NCBI RefSeq assembly: GCF_026342735.1
Contig: NZ_JAPEMM010000001.1
Coordinates: forward strand, 5,890,001 to 5,954,000
Source: Streptomyces sp. NBC_00193
GTDB lineage: Bacteria > Actinomycetota > Actinomycetes > Streptomycetales > Streptomycetaceae
Reading direction: 5' to 3'
Length of the DNA: 64,000 bases
A model generated the notes under the pieces. The model made no database searches. It saw only the letters and a list, made by a program, of their open reading frames with translations, and was not told the origin of the DNA. Both the position numbers and the translations under genes were made by a program. Numbering within the stretch: the stretch's first letter is position 1; each line of letters opens with the position of its first letter. Shown here one piece after another: positions 6,910 to 16,499 of this stretch.

Positions 6910-8965
6910 CTACGGGGCGCGGTGGACGCGGGCGAGGACGAGAACCGTGTCGTCGACCGGTGGAGTGGGCAGCAGGCTCGCCAGGATGTGGTCCGCCATC
7001 GCCTCCAACGGCCCCGGAGCCCTGCCCAGTTCGGCACGCAGTGCGCCCAGACCGGCCTCGATGTCCCGGCCGCGCGCCTCGATGAGACCGTCGGTGTACA
7101 GAGCGAGGGTCGCGTGCGCGGGGAGTTCGACCTCGGTCGTCCGGAAGGGGAAGCCGCCGACCCCGAGGGGGACTCCCAGGACTTCGTCGATGGTCTCCAC
7201 CGTGCCGTCCGGCCGGAGCACCAGGGGCGGGGGGTGGCCGGCGCCGGCGATGCGGGCGCGGCCGGTCCCCGGGTCGTAGACGAGGTACAGGCACGTCGCC
7301 AGCTCGATGCCGGCCTCCTGGGCGCACGCGTCGAGCTCGGTGAGCAGCTCGGCGGGCTCGCTGTGGTGCCTGGCCAGGGCCTTGGTGGTGATGCGGAGGC
7401 GGCCCATGGCCGTGGCGGCCGACACCCCGTGCCCCATCACGTCGCCGACCACGAGCACGACCCGGCCGTCCGGCAGGTTGATCACGTCGTACCAGTCGCC
7501 GCCGACCTCGGTGATCCGGCTGCCGGGCACGTACCGGTGGGCCACGTCCACGTACGGGCTGGTCGCCAACGCGCTGGGCAGCAGGGCCCGCTGCAGCGTG
7601 AGGGCGATGTCCTGGACACGGCTGTACAGGCGGGCGTTGTCCAGACAGATCGCAGCACGTGAGGCGAGCTCGCTCGCCAGGCTGACGTCGTCCCGGGTGA
7701 AGGCCGGACGGTCCCCGGACCGGCCGAACATGGCGATTCCCTGGACGGTGCCCCGGGCGATGAGCGGGGCGACGAGGACGCAGGCCAGCCCGCTCTCGGC
7801 GAAGAGCCGGGCGCGCGACTCGATGAGGACGGTCCGGGCCAGGAACTCCTCGTTCACCACCGCGGAGATCGCGCGGCCGGTCCGCAGCATGTCGTGGATG
7901 ACGGAGCCGGGCGGATAGCGCACCGTATCCACCCCGCTGACGAGTTCGGTGGCCGGCGGGGGCAGGATCGTCCCGGAGGCGATCCGGCGCGTGATCAGCC
8001 ATCTCGCCGGATCGAAGACCTCGTCCTCGTCCATCCACTCCACGACTTCGACCACGGCGCCGTCGCAGAAGTCCGGCATGGACGCGTCGACCAGCTCCTG
8101 GGCCGTGATGTTCACGTCCAGGGTGGTCCCGATACGAGTCGAGGCCCCGTCCAGCAGAGCCAGCCGCCGACGGCCGGCGGTGGCTTCCAGGATGGCCTGT
8201 TCCCGGTCCGTCACGTCCACCATCAACCCGCCCACTCCGGGGCGCGAGCCGACCGCCCGGCTCAGGGGGAAGAAGCTCACCGACCGCACCTGGTCACGGT
8301 CCGGATGCCCGCGCGGACGCAGACCCACCAGCGCCCCCACGATCGGCGCTCCGCCCTGCGCGACCTCCCGGAGCATGCGCCGGTACTCGCCGCCATCGGA
8401 CATGATCATGAACTCGTCCATCCGCCGTCCGAGGTGCGCCTCGATGGGAAGACCGTCCATGTCGGCGAGCGCCTGGTTGAGGTGGACGTACCGCAGATCC
8501 GGGTCGAGCATGACCAGACCGATGGGGCAGGTCTCGAAGAGGGCGTCGAGGAACGCGAGGTTGGTCTTGACCCGGTCGAGCTCGTCGCTGCGGCTCGCCA
8601 GGACCATCACCACCGAACGGCCTGCGGCCCCGGTCACGGAGAAGGCCCGGAATCCGCACGCGAAGGTCGTGCCGTCCTGATGCCGTGCCGTCAGCCGGCC
8701 CCTCCAGTACCCGAGGGTCCGGCCCCGCTCCGTCAGCCGGGCGCAGGAACCGGACGGACAGGACGGCGGTGGAGTCGTAACCGAAAAGGTCCCGTGCGCC
8801 TGGACCCCAGTAACAGACGCGATCGCCGCCATCGACGCCGAAGACGGCCACGGGCACGTGCTCCAGCAGCGTCCCGGGCTCGGACCAGAACGGGCCGTGA
8901 GCAGCCTCGCCCCCCGGCAGAGCCGATGGCACGAGACGTCCCCTTCCACCCGCCGTCCCCTCCAT
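6910..8965 (-). pseudogene. PAS-GAF-SpoIIE phosphatase gene with an apparent frameshift in the first PAS domain
   Basis: The main frame encodes a second PAS domain, a GAF domain (about VVNEEFLARTVLIESRARLF to VLVAPLIARGTVQGIAMFG) and a complete PP2C/SpoIIE phosphatase domain with GGDWYDVINL, GDVMGHGVSA and a C-terminal PVDDTVLVLARV. The start of the first PAS domain (LLEHVPVAVFGVDGGDRVCY...RDLFGYDSTAVLSV) lies in a different frame, from ATG 8965. The two meet at roughly 8735-8775, where about ten PAS residues also seem missing. Either the gene carries a small deletion/frameshift or there is a sequence error. If intact it would be a sensor phosphatase acting on anti-sigma-factor antagonists. 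Confidence 0.75.
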
Positions 8966-9021
8966 TATGCGGGCCCCCTCGGCGGCGCGCGGGGGGAAGC
9001 GTGCCCCGGCGAACGCCGAGG

Positions 9022-9840
9022 TCAGGCTGTGATCGGGTGACGGGCCAGGAACCCGGCCAGGGCTTCGGCGACCGGTCGGGACCGTTCGATGTGGAGCAGA
9101 TGGCCCACACCGTCGACGACGCACTCCTCGACGTCGGGCACGTTCGAGCGGAGGAACTCGGCGACCTCGACCCACAGCGGCTGCGTGGCGCCGCCCAGCA
9201 CGGACAGCACCGGCCGGCGGATCGCCGCGGCCTCTTCGGGGCCGAAGCGCCACTCCGCCAGAGCGGGGAGCTCGACCCCGAAGAGCGTGTCGGCGTCCTT
9301 GACCCCCTGGGCGACGCTGCCCGGGATGCGCTCGTCGAGCAGGGTCCGGCAGCGTTCCCAGTCCATTCCGCCGGCGAGGGACAGGAACAGTCCGAAGGCG
9401 CGTTCGGGATCGCCGCCGGCGTACGCCTCGAACGCGGGCGCGGCCTGCGCGAAGAACGCCGCGCCCGCGGGCACCGACAGGAGGGAGAGCTCCATCAGGG
9501 CGACCGTGACGATCCGGTCGGGGTGGTCCTGTGCGAGCTGGGCGGCGACCGCCCCGCCCGTCGAGTGCCCCGCCACGTGGACGCGGTCGATGCCGAGGTG
9601 GTCGAGCAGCGCGACGGCATCCGCGACGTGATCGGCCACGCTCACCGGCCCGGGAGTGTGGGTGCTGCCGCTCCAGCCCCGCTTGTGATAAGTGACGAGA
9701 CGGTAACGCTCGGTGAGTACCGGTTCGGCGGCGAGCGGGAGGAATCCGTCGGGAAGGACCGGGCTGATGAGCAGGACCGGCTCCCCGTCTCCCCGGACCT
9801 CGTGTTCCAGCCGGATGTCGTTGACCGTGACGGTGTCCAT
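9022..9840 (-). CDS. Alpha/beta-fold hydrolase
   Basis: 272 aa. Nucleophile elbow GHSTGG with Ser93, and a C-terminal GHLLHIE stretch carrying the catalytic His near residue 250; the acid residue is probably the Asp in the strand before it. Small N-terminal strands match the epoxide-hydrolase/haloperoxidase type alpha/beta fold. The ATG at 9840 is favoured because GGAGG lies six bases upstream; the GTG at 9852 is inside that Shine-Dalgarno. Divergent from the TPR gene at 9934. Substrate unknown. Confidence 0.88.
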   Translation of the reverse strand: MDTVTVNDIRLEHEVRGDGEPVLLISPVLPDGFLPLAAEPVLTERYRLVTYHKRGWSGSTHTPGPVSVADHVADAVALLDHLGIDRVHVAGHSTGGAVAAQLAQDHPDRIVTVALMELSLLSVPAGAAFFAQAAPAFEAYAGGDPERAFGLFLSLAGGMDWERCRTLLDERIPGSVAQGVKDADTLFGVELPALAEWRFGPEEAAAIRRPVLSVLGGATQPLWVEVAEFLRSNVPDVEECVVDGVGHLLHIERSRPVAEALAGFLARHPITA

Positions 9841-9933
9841 GATGTCCTCCACTGGGGTTGTGGCTCACCATGGAGGCGTAAGCACGACCGTTACCGCTGT
9901 AACCCCCGTGCCCCGGGGCGGAAGGAAACGTCC

Positions 9934-12030
9934 GTGGCCCCTACCTCCGGCGAAGGGATCGCCCTGGGGCGGGCCCGGGACGCCGCGGCCCGGGGGGCGT
10001 GGGCGGACGCCTACACCGGCTACCTGGAGGCCCGCGAGGCGGGCGGGCTCGGACCGGCGGAGCTCGCTGACTTCGCCTCCGTCGCCTATGCCGCCGGACA
10101 CCTCGACGTCGCGATCGAGACCTGGGAGCGGCTCCATGAGGAGCTGTCCCGGCTCGGCGAGGACGTCGGGGCGGCCGGAGCCGCCGTTCGGGTCGCCATG
10201 CACCTGCTCTTCGACACCGCACTCATGGCTCCGGTACGCGGGTGGCTGCATCGCGCGGAACGCCTCCTCGACCCTGCGACGCCGACACCCGTCCACGCGT
10301 GGTTCGCCGCGGTGCGCGCCTTCGAGCGACTCCTCAGCGGCGACCTCGACGCGGCCCGGGACTGGGCCGACCAGGCGATCGAGACCGGCTCGCACACCGA
10401 TCCGGCGGCAGCGGCGATCGGGCGCGTGGCCCGGGCCAGACTGGTGATCCTCGACGGTGACGTCCCCCGGGGCCTGGAGCTCCTCGACGAAGCCGGCACG
10501 GCGGTGATGACCGGCGATCTCGACGCCCTGTCGACCGGAGTCGTCTACTGCGAACTGGTCTGCGCCCTGCAGGGCCTGGCCCAGTACGACCTCGCCGAAC
10601 AGTGGACCGAGGCGATGGAGCGGTGGGCGCGCACGAACGCGATCGGCAGCCTGCACGGCCGCTGCCGGGTGCACCGGGCCGAGATCCTGCGCCTGCGGGG
10701 CCAGTGCGCGCACGCCGAGCAGCAGGTGCTGCTGGCGTGCGACGAGCTGCGCCCCTACGTACGGCGCGAGCTGGGCTGGCCGCTGACGGAACTGGGCCGG
10801 ATCCGGCTCCGGCGCGGCGACCTTCCCGGAGCCGAAGAGGCGCTGCTCGCCGCCCATGGCCTCGGGTGGGATCCCGAACCGGGTCTCTCGCTCGTCCGGC
10901 TCGCCGGGGGCGACGCCGACACCGCGGCCGCCGCGATCGGGGAGGCGCTGGCCGGTCCGCTGCCGGTGCCGTCGAAGGAACTGCCCCCCACCTCCGGGCT
11001 GCGGCGGGCGCCGCTGCTGGACGCGCAGGTCAGGATCGCCGTAGCCCGCGGCGACCTGGAGACGGCGCGGGCCGCGGTCCGCGAGCTCGACGAGGTCGCC
11101 GTCCGCTTCGAAAGCACCGCGCTCGCCGCGTCGGCCCTGCGCGCCCGGGGCGACCTGCTGCTCGCCGAAGGCGATGCGGCCGGGGCGTCGGCGTCGTTCG
11201 CCGGTGCCCTCCGTGCCTGGAGCCAGGTCGGCGCGCCGTACGAGACGGCCGAGTGCCGGCTTCGGCTCGCGGACGCCCAGGGCGCCCTGGGCAACCTCCG
11301 GGCCGAGACCCTCGAACGCTCGGCGGCGCGTACCGAGCTCGACCGGATCGCCCACGGACCCGCGACCGACGGGCCCGCGACCGATGGGCCCGCGACCGAT
11401 GGGCCCGCGACCGATGGGCCCGCGACCGATGGGCCCGCGATCGACGGATCCCGGGCGGACACGGCAGAGCCGGACACGTTCGTCCGGGAGGGCGATCACT
11501 GGCGGGTCGTCTTCGACGGTCGCCGCACGACCGTCCGCGACAGCAAGGGAATGCACCACCTCGCCCGGCTCTTCGCCGCGCCGGGCCGGGAGTTCCACGT
11601 CCTCGACCTGGTTGCCGCCGACAGCGATGATCCCGCCGCCGCGGTCAGACTGTCCCGGGCCGGCGACCTCGGCCCCCTGTTGGACGACCGGGCCAAGCAG
11701 ATGTACCGGCGGCGGCTGGCCGACATCGAGGAGGACATCGAGGACGCCCGCGCCGACAACGACGTCGCCAGGCAGGAACAAGCCGGCCTCGAACGCGAGT
11801 TCCTGATCAGCGAACTCGCCCGGGCCGTCGGACTCGGCGGGCGGGACCGGCACGCGGGCGCCGCCTCCGAACGGGCCCGGGCGGCCGTCACCCAGGCCGT
11901 GCGCAAGGCCATCGGCCGCCTCCGCGAGGCCTGTCCGGCGCTCGGCGACCACCTCGACCGCACCATCTCCACAGGGACCTACTGCGCCTACGCCCCGGAT
12001 CCGCGCTTGCCCTCCGGCTGGTCCACGTGA
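9934..12030 (+). CDS. TPR-repeat protein with a C-terminal domain shared with large LuxR/cyclase-type regulators
   Basis: 698 aa, GTG start at 9934 with GGAAGG eight bases upstream. Residues ~1-460 are helical hairpins with TPR spacing (for example PVHAWFAAVRAFERLLSGDL, AEILRLRGQCAHAEQQVLLA). After a low-complexity linker of six GPATD-type repeats comes a domain beginning HWRVVFDGRRTTVRDSKGMH HLARLF, which I recall from the C-termini of large actinobacterial ATPase regulators; that recollection is not checked. No DNA-binding or ATPase motif is visible, so this may be the TPR and C-terminal half of such a regulator. Its 3' end overlaps the convergent phosphatase gene by 43 bases. Confidence 0.75.
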   Translation: MAPTSGEGIALGRARDAAARGAWADAYTGYLEAREAGGLGPAELADFASVAYAAGHLDVAIETWERLHEELSRLGEDVGAAGAAVRVAMHLLFDTALMAPVRGWLHRAERLLDPATPTPVHAWFAAVRAFERLLSGDLDAARDWADQAIETGSHTDPAAAAIGRVARARLVILDGDVPRGLELLDEAGTAVMTGDLDALSTGVVYCELVCALQGLAQYDLAEQWTEAMERWARTNAIGSLHGRCRVHRAEILRLRGQCAHAEQQVLLACDELRPYVRRELGWPLTELGRIRLRRGDLPGAEEALLAAHGLGWDPEPGLSLVRLAGGDADTAAAAIGEALAGPLPVPSKELPPTSGLRRAPLLDAQVRIAVARGDLETARAAVRELDEVAVRFESTALAASALRARGDLLLAEGDAAGASASFAGALRAWSQVGAPYETAECRLRLADAQGALGNLRAETLERSAARTELDRIAHGPATDGPATDGPATDGPATDGPATDGPAIDGSRADTAEPDTFVREGDHWRVVFDGRRTTVRDSKGMHHLARLFAAPGREFHVLDLVAADSDDPAAAVRLSRAGDLGPLLDDRAKQMYRRRLADIEEDIEDARADNDVARQEQAGLEREFLISELARAVGLGGRDRHAGAASERARAAVTQAVRKAIGRLREACPALGDHLDRTISTGTYCAYAPDPRLPSGWST
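11356..11445 (+). repeat. Six tandem 15-bp units inside the TPR gene (GPATD repeat)
   Basis: Units of consensus GGGCCCGCGACCGAT start at 11356, 11371, 11386, 11401, 11416 and 11431. The middle four are identical; the first and last differ by a few bases. They encode GPATD x5 plus GPAID, a flexible linker. Copy number in multiples of 15 keeps the frame, so length variation between strains is likely. Confidence 0.95.
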
Positions 12031-14105
12031 CGGCCCGCCGTGGCCTGCGCGATGAGGAGGGCGACGTCGTCGTGGTCGTCGGGGTGGCGCAGGGAGTCCA
12101 GGAGCCACTGACAGGTGCCGTCCAGGGGTCGGCGGGGTCCGTCCAGGGTGTGCAGCAGGGTGTCCAGGCGCTCGTCGATGGGGTGTTGGCGGGTTTCGAC
12201 GAGCCCGTCGGTGTAGAGGAGCAGCCGGTCGCCGGGGTTCAGGTCGAACACGGTGGTGTGGAAGGCGACGCCGCCGACGCCGAGGGGTGCGCCGGTGGGC
12301 AGGTCGAGGAGCCGGGGGCGCCGGCCCGCTGCGGCGAGGACGGGCGGGAGGTGCCCGGCATTGGCGATGTGGCAGCTGTGGTCGTGCGGGTCGTAGACGG
12401 CGTAGACGCAGGTGGCGATGTAGTGCTCGAGTCCCCGGGTGATCTTGTCGAGATGTCGCAGGACCTGGTCGGGGGCCAGGTCGAGGTAGGCGAAGGCGCA
12501 GGTGGCGGTGCGCAGCCGGCCCATGGTCGCGGCGGCGTCGATGCCGTTGCCCATGACGTCGCCGACGACGAGAGCCGTCTTGTCACCGGCCAGGGGGATG
12601 ACGTCGTACCAGTCTCCTCCGACCTCGTGGGACGCCTGGGCGGGCTGGTAGAGGGAGGCGATCTCCAGACCGTGGACTTCGGGCGGGTGGCCGGGCAGGA
12701 GGCTGCGCTGGAGGGTTTCGGCCGCGTTGCGGACGCTCTGGTGCCAGCGGGCGTTGTCGATGGCGACAGCGGCGCGGGCCGCCAGTTCCCCGGCGAGGAT
12801 CACGTCGTCCTCGTCGAAGGGGAGGGGATTGCGGGCGCGCAGCAGGTCGAAGGCGCCGAGAACCTCGTTGTGGGCGATCAACGGCACCGCGAGATAGGAA
12901 TGCACCCCTTCCCGTGAGAAGGTCGCGGCCGCATCGGAGTCACGGGCTATGCGGAGAAGGTCTTCATCACCGACACGGGCCACGAGCACCGGCTGTCCGG
13001 TGTGGACGCACTGGGTGATCAGCCGGTCCGCCCCGTACGAGGCCAGGTCGCCGACCGTGTCCGCTGCGGCGGCGGCCGCGGTCGGGTAGGCGGAGGCCAC
13101 GGCGAGCGCGCGGAACACCTCCGGCCCGTCGTGGGGACCCGAGCTCCGGCGGAAGGACAGCACGGCGTCCAGGACGTCCACGGCCGCCAGGTCGGCCAGG
13201 CCGGGGACGGCGACCCGGGCCAGCTCGTGGGCGGTCTGCTCCACGTCCAGCGTGGTACCGACACGGGCGGAAGCATCGGCGATCAGGGCCAGGCGGCGCC
13301 GGGCCCGGTCCGCCTCGGTCGCGGCCCGATGACGTTCGCTGACGTCGACGACGGAGCTGGCCACGCCGATCACCCGGCCGCTGGGGCCTTCGATCCGGTA
13401 GAACGACACCGACCAGGCGTGATCGTGGTCCGGATCGGCCGGTGTCCGGCCGACGGAGTACTGGTCGATCAGGGGCGTGCCGGTCACCAGCACCTGGCGC
13501 AGCGCGGACTCGAGGGTGTCCACGTCGAGGAACGGAAGGATCTCGTGGATCCGGCGGCCGATGTGGTCGGCGGCCGGGACGCCGTTGATGCGCTCCAGAG
13601 CAGGGTTGACCAGCAGGTAGCGAAGGTCCGTGTCCAGCAGGGCGATGCCGATGGGGGCCTGCGCCACGAGGCGCTGGGACAGGGCCAGGTCGGTCTCCAC
13701 CCGGTGCAGCATGCGCTGGTCGGCGGCGATGCCCAGGGCGTAGACGTCGCCGAGATCGTCCAGCAGCCGCATGTTGCGGAACTCCACCAGGCGCGTGCTG
13801 CCGTCCTTGTGGCGGATGGGGAACGCGCCCGCCCAGCTCGCCCCGGTGCTCATCACCTCGGCGAACAGCTTCGTCACCAGGTCCTCGTGTTCTCCGCGGA
13901 CCAGGAGGTGCGCCGCGGGCTTGCCCAGAGCCTCCTCGGCGGTGTAGCCGAACACCTCATCGGCCTGCGGGCTCCAGAACACGATCCGTCCGCGGGTGTC
14001 CAGCACGACGGCGGCCACGCTGAGCAGATCGAGCAGTCCTCCCGGCGGGGACGGCCCCTCCGTTCGGTCCCGTCCCTCATCGGGGACCGGCTCGTGTGCA
14101 CCCAT
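11988..14105 (-). CDS. PAS-PAS-GAF-SpoIIE serine phosphatase
   Basis: 705 aa, same architecture as the damaged gene at 6910-8965. First PAS ~25-140 (LLSVAAVVLDTRGRIVFWSP, VFGYTAEEALGKPAAHLLV), second PAS ~150-265 (APIGIALLDTDLRYLLVNPA), GAF ~285-440 (SYLAVPLIAHNEVLGAFDLL), PP2C/SpoIIE ~470-690 with EVGGDWYDVIPLAGDKTALV, GDVMGNGIDA, LLLYTDGLVE and the final HDDVALLIAQ. Family members dephosphorylate anti-anti-sigma factors in response to signals sensed by the PAS/GAF modules. Soluble; no membrane segment. Divergent from the small ORFs at 14392. The two related phosphatases suggest an old local duplication. Confidence 0.93.
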   Translation of the reverse strand: MGAHEPVPDEGRDRTEGPSPPGGLLDLLSVAAVVLDTRGRIVFWSPQADEVFGYTAEEALGKPAAHLLVRGEHEDLVTKLFAEVMSTGASWAGAFPIRHKDGSTRLVEFRNMRLLDDLGDVYALGIAADQRMLHRVETDLALSQRLVAQAPIGIALLDTDLRYLLVNPALERINGVPAADHIGRRIHEILPFLDVDTLESALRQVLVTGTPLIDQYSVGRTPADPDHDHAWSVSFYRIEGPSGRVIGVASSVVDVSERHRAATEADRARRRLALIADASARVGTTLDVEQTAHELARVAVPGLADLAAVDVLDAVLSFRRSSGPHDGPEVFRALAVASAYPTAAAAAADTVGDLASYGADRLITQCVHTGQPVLVARVGDEDLLRIARDSDAAATFSREGVHSYLAVPLIAHNEVLGAFDLLRARNPLPFDEDDVILAGELAARAAVAIDNARWHQSVRNAAETLQRSLLPGHPPEVHGLEIASLYQPAQASHEVGGDWYDVIPLAGDKTALVVGDVMGNGIDAAATMGRLRTATCAFAYLDLAPDQVLRHLDKITRGLEHYIATCVYAVYDPHDHSCHIANAGHLPPVLAAAGRRPRLLDLPTGAPLGVGGVAFHTTVFDLNPGDRLLLYTDGLVETRQHPIDERLDTLLHTLDGPRRPLDGTCQWLLDSLRHPDDHDDVALLIAQATAGRHVDQPEGKRGSGA

Positions 14106-14391
14106 CCTCGACGGCTCCCTCCTCAGCGGAGCCCGCCCGGGCTACGAACCGGCTGAGGGCTCCGCTTCCATGCTGCCCCCGAACCCGACGCACCACGACC
14201 GGTGGCGCACCGCACCGCGCGGCTCCGGAGCCGGCGGGAGGTTCGGAGGTATCACCAAGTCGGGGTCTCTTCGTGGGCGTGGGAACTGGTGGGGCAAGCG
14301 ATGCGCCGTCCGCAGCCCGGCGTGTTGACTGCTGCGAGAGCACGGGGTCGTGCGCCTTCATCGGAAGGGCGGCAGGAAGAGGAGCGGCACG

Positions 14392-14809
14392 GTGGCTGTA
14401 CCCGACCGGATGGACGAGCGTCTGCGGGCCTTGAGGCTGGTGGAGGAGCAGAGGATGGCTCAGGCCGTGTTCGCCTGGGTGATCGAGGGAGGTCGGGGTG
14501 GCGGCTCGCGAGAGGTTCCTCGGACAGGACGGCATCACCGGCAGACAGTTGCACGCCGAGGTGCGGGCCCTGGCCGGTAAGGCGGGTTGGAGCCTGGGAG
14601 CGTGGCAGGTGGGCCGTCTGTACGGGCAGGCCCCGGCCGTGGGCGGATCAGATCCGGAGCCGCGGGACTTCATCGGTCCGGACGACGACGAGCCGCTCCG
14701 CCGCACCGCCGCAGGGGGTTGGCGGGCCCGCTGGATCCTGGCGATACGCCTGGTCGACGACCGCAGCGGTTTCGGAGGTGCGTTCAAGCAGCTCCTCGAC
14801 CTCGTGTGA
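14392..14809 (+). CDS. Small unassigned protein(s), possibly one gene split by a frameshift
   Basis: Two short frames follow each other. The first starts at GTG 14392 (GAGGAG seven bases upstream) and reads MDERLRALRLVEEQRMAQAV FAWVIEGGR before turning low-complexity. The second starts at GTG 14498 (GGAGG five bases upstream) and reads ERFLGQDGITGRQLHAEVRA LAGKAGW to a stop at 14809. Both have helical, codon-biased character, and each looks coding only where the other does not, so a single frameshifted gene of about 138 codons is as likely as two overlapping ones. I do not recognise a family. Confidence 0.45.
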
Positions 14810-14882
14810 CTCCGAGCGGAGTCGACCCCGGGCGGCGAGTCCGCCACCTCGACGCGAGCGACAGAGCGATAGATTGCCGGCC

Positions 14883-15440
14883 ATGACTGAGCTTGGCACC
14901 GTCGTCTGGCCACCTGCCCCGATACGCACCGAGCGGCTCGTGCTCCGAGAGTCCGAGGCCCCGGACCGTGCGGCGTTCATAGAGCTGTTCGCATTGCCGG
15001 AGGTGCGCACCTATCTCGGTGGCCCTCGACCGCGCGCTGAACTCGAGCGCGCGGTACCGGAGTTGCCCGGACGGCGCCCCGGCCTCTTCGTGGTCGATCT
15101 CGACGGAACGATGATCGGCACGGTATCGCTCGACCGGCGCGACGCAGACCGTCCGGGGCACCTTCGCCCCGATGGTGGCGAGGCCGAGATCGGCTACATG
15201 TTCCTGCCGACGGCGTGGGGGCGCGGGTACGCCGCCGAGGCGTGCGCGGCGGCGCTCGACTGGTTCGCCGGTGCGTTTCCCGGGGAGCAGGTGGTGCTCT
15301 GCACCCAGACGGCCAACGACCGGTCGATGCGCCTCGCCGCGAAGCTGGGGTTCAGCGAGGTGGAGCGGTTCGAGGAGTACGGCGCCGAGCAGTGGTTCGG
15401 CGCGTGGTCCTCCGGTCAGGTGCGGGCGACCGGGACGTAG
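14883..15440 (+). CDS. GNAT-family N-acetyltransferase
   Basis: 185 aa. RIMJ/RimL-like layout: IRTERLVLRESEAPDRAAFI at residues ~13-32, then GEAEIGYMFLPTAWGRGYAA with the acetyl-CoA-binding RGYAAEA loop near residue 120, and ANDRSMRLAAKLGFSEVERF near the C-terminus. Substrate unknown; such enzymes acetylate protein N-termini or small molecules. Start ATG 14883; no strong Shine-Dalgarno. Its end overlaps the truncated pilT stop region by 25 bases on the opposite strand. Confidence 0.88.
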   Translation: MTELGTVVWPPAPIRTERLVLRESEAPDRAAFIELFALPEVRTYLGGPRPRAELERAVPELPGRRPGLFVVDLDGTMIGTVSLDRRDADRPGHLRPDGGEAEIGYMFLPTAWGRGYAAEACAAALDWFAGAFPGEQVVLCTQTANDRSMRLAAKLGFSEVERFEEYGAEQWFGAWSSGQVRATGT

Positions 15441-16177
15441 GGCCGCTGCTGGATGTCCTCCGGGTGGGCCGTGTGCAGCACGGCCTCCTCGTAGGCGATG
15501 GTGCCTGCCGCGACGAGGGCGTTGATGCTGGTCTCGAGGGTCTGCATGCCGTCACGGTGGCCGGTCGCGACCATGTTGCGCAGCTGGCGGGTCTTGCCCT
15601 CGCGGATCAGGTTGCGGATCGCCGACGTGCCGACCAGTACCTCGAAGGCGGCCACCCGGCCCCCGCCGATCCGGGGGATGAGTGTCTGGTTGAGGATGCC
15701 GACCAGGGTGTGTGTCAACTGCAGCCTGATCTGCGGCTGTTGCTCGGCCGGGCACGCGTCGACGATGCGGTCCAGCGTCTGCGACGCGTCGTTGGTGTGC
15801 AGGGTGGCGAACACCAGCTGCCCGGTCTCGGCGATGGTCAGGGCCGCGGAGATGCTCTCCGGGTCGCGCATCTCGCCGAGGAGCAGGACGTCGGGATCCT
15901 CGCGCAGGGCCGAACGCAGCGCTGCGGGGAACGAGTCGGTGTCGGTGCCGACCTCGCGCTGGCTGACCGCCGACCGCTTGTGCCGGTGCAGGTACTCGAT
16001 CGGGTCCTCGATGGTGAGGATGTGCACCGACCGGTGCGTGTTGACGTGGCCGAGGAGCGCCGCCAGGCTCGTCGACTTCCCCGACCCGGTCGGCCCGGTG
16101 ACCAGGACGAGCCCGCGCGGCATGCCGGCCCACCCCATGACGACCGGGGGGAGCCCGAGCCGGTCGGACGACGGCAC
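15416..16177 (-). pseudogene. Type IV pilus ATPase PilT, 5'-truncated
   Basis: About 250 codons of a PilT/GspE ATPase: Walker A GPTGSGKST, the Asp box ILTIEDPIEY, Walker B DPDVLLLGEMRDPESISAAL, the His box LVFATLHTNDASQTLDRIVD, and the C-terminal QTLIPRIGGGRVAAFEVLVG. PilT proteins are ~350 aa and carry an N-terminal PAS-like domain needed for hexamer formation; here similarity begins abruptly at LGLPPVV just before Walker A (~16160). No promoter or Shine-Dalgarno precedes it. Immediately upstream is an unrelated, oppositely oriented gene fragment, so the gene was cut by a rearrangement. Confidence 0.82.
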
Positions 16178-16499
16178 GTCCTACGGGATGATCCGCAAGG
16201 CCAGCGCCGACGCGCCGCGCTGCACGAAGGCGTTCCCGCGCAACCTGGCCTTGCACAAGCTCGCCGTGCTGACGAACTCCAACAGGCTGTTCGTCGCGCA
16301 GCTCTATTCCGCGTCGAGCAGTCTCAACCTCGCGCCGGGCGTTCTCGGCGTGATCGACGGCACCACGCTGCTCACGCAGGCTCCACTCGCCGCGCCCAGT
16401 CATTTCGGCGCGCTCGCGGTGAACAACACCACGGCGAAGCTGTACGCGCTCGAACAGGGCAAGTCGCAGGTCGTGTTGTTCGGAACGGGATCGGACTAG
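16178..16499 (+). pseudogene. 3' fragment of a probable secreted beta-propeller protein
   Basis: The frame ending at the TAG 16497-16499 reads LHKLAVLTNSNRLFVAQLYS, then GVLGVIDGTTLLTQAPL and HFGALAVNNTTAKLYALEQG. The repeating 'V-lifetime' pattern of NRLFVA / GVIDGT / KLYALE resembles YVTN/NHL-type beta-propeller blades. There is no start codon or signal peptide; the upstream part of the gene is missing where the pilT fragment begins. The stop codon lies in the CTAG at which the adjoining IS5-type element is inserted. Confidence 0.5.

Noticed and set aside
7894..9933. A very long plus-strand frame extends the TPR protein 680 codons upstream
   Set aside because: It covers the minus-strand phosphatase and hydrolase genes, is Arg/Gly/Pro-rich and lacks any domain; the TPR gene has a proper GTG and ribosome-binding site at 9934.
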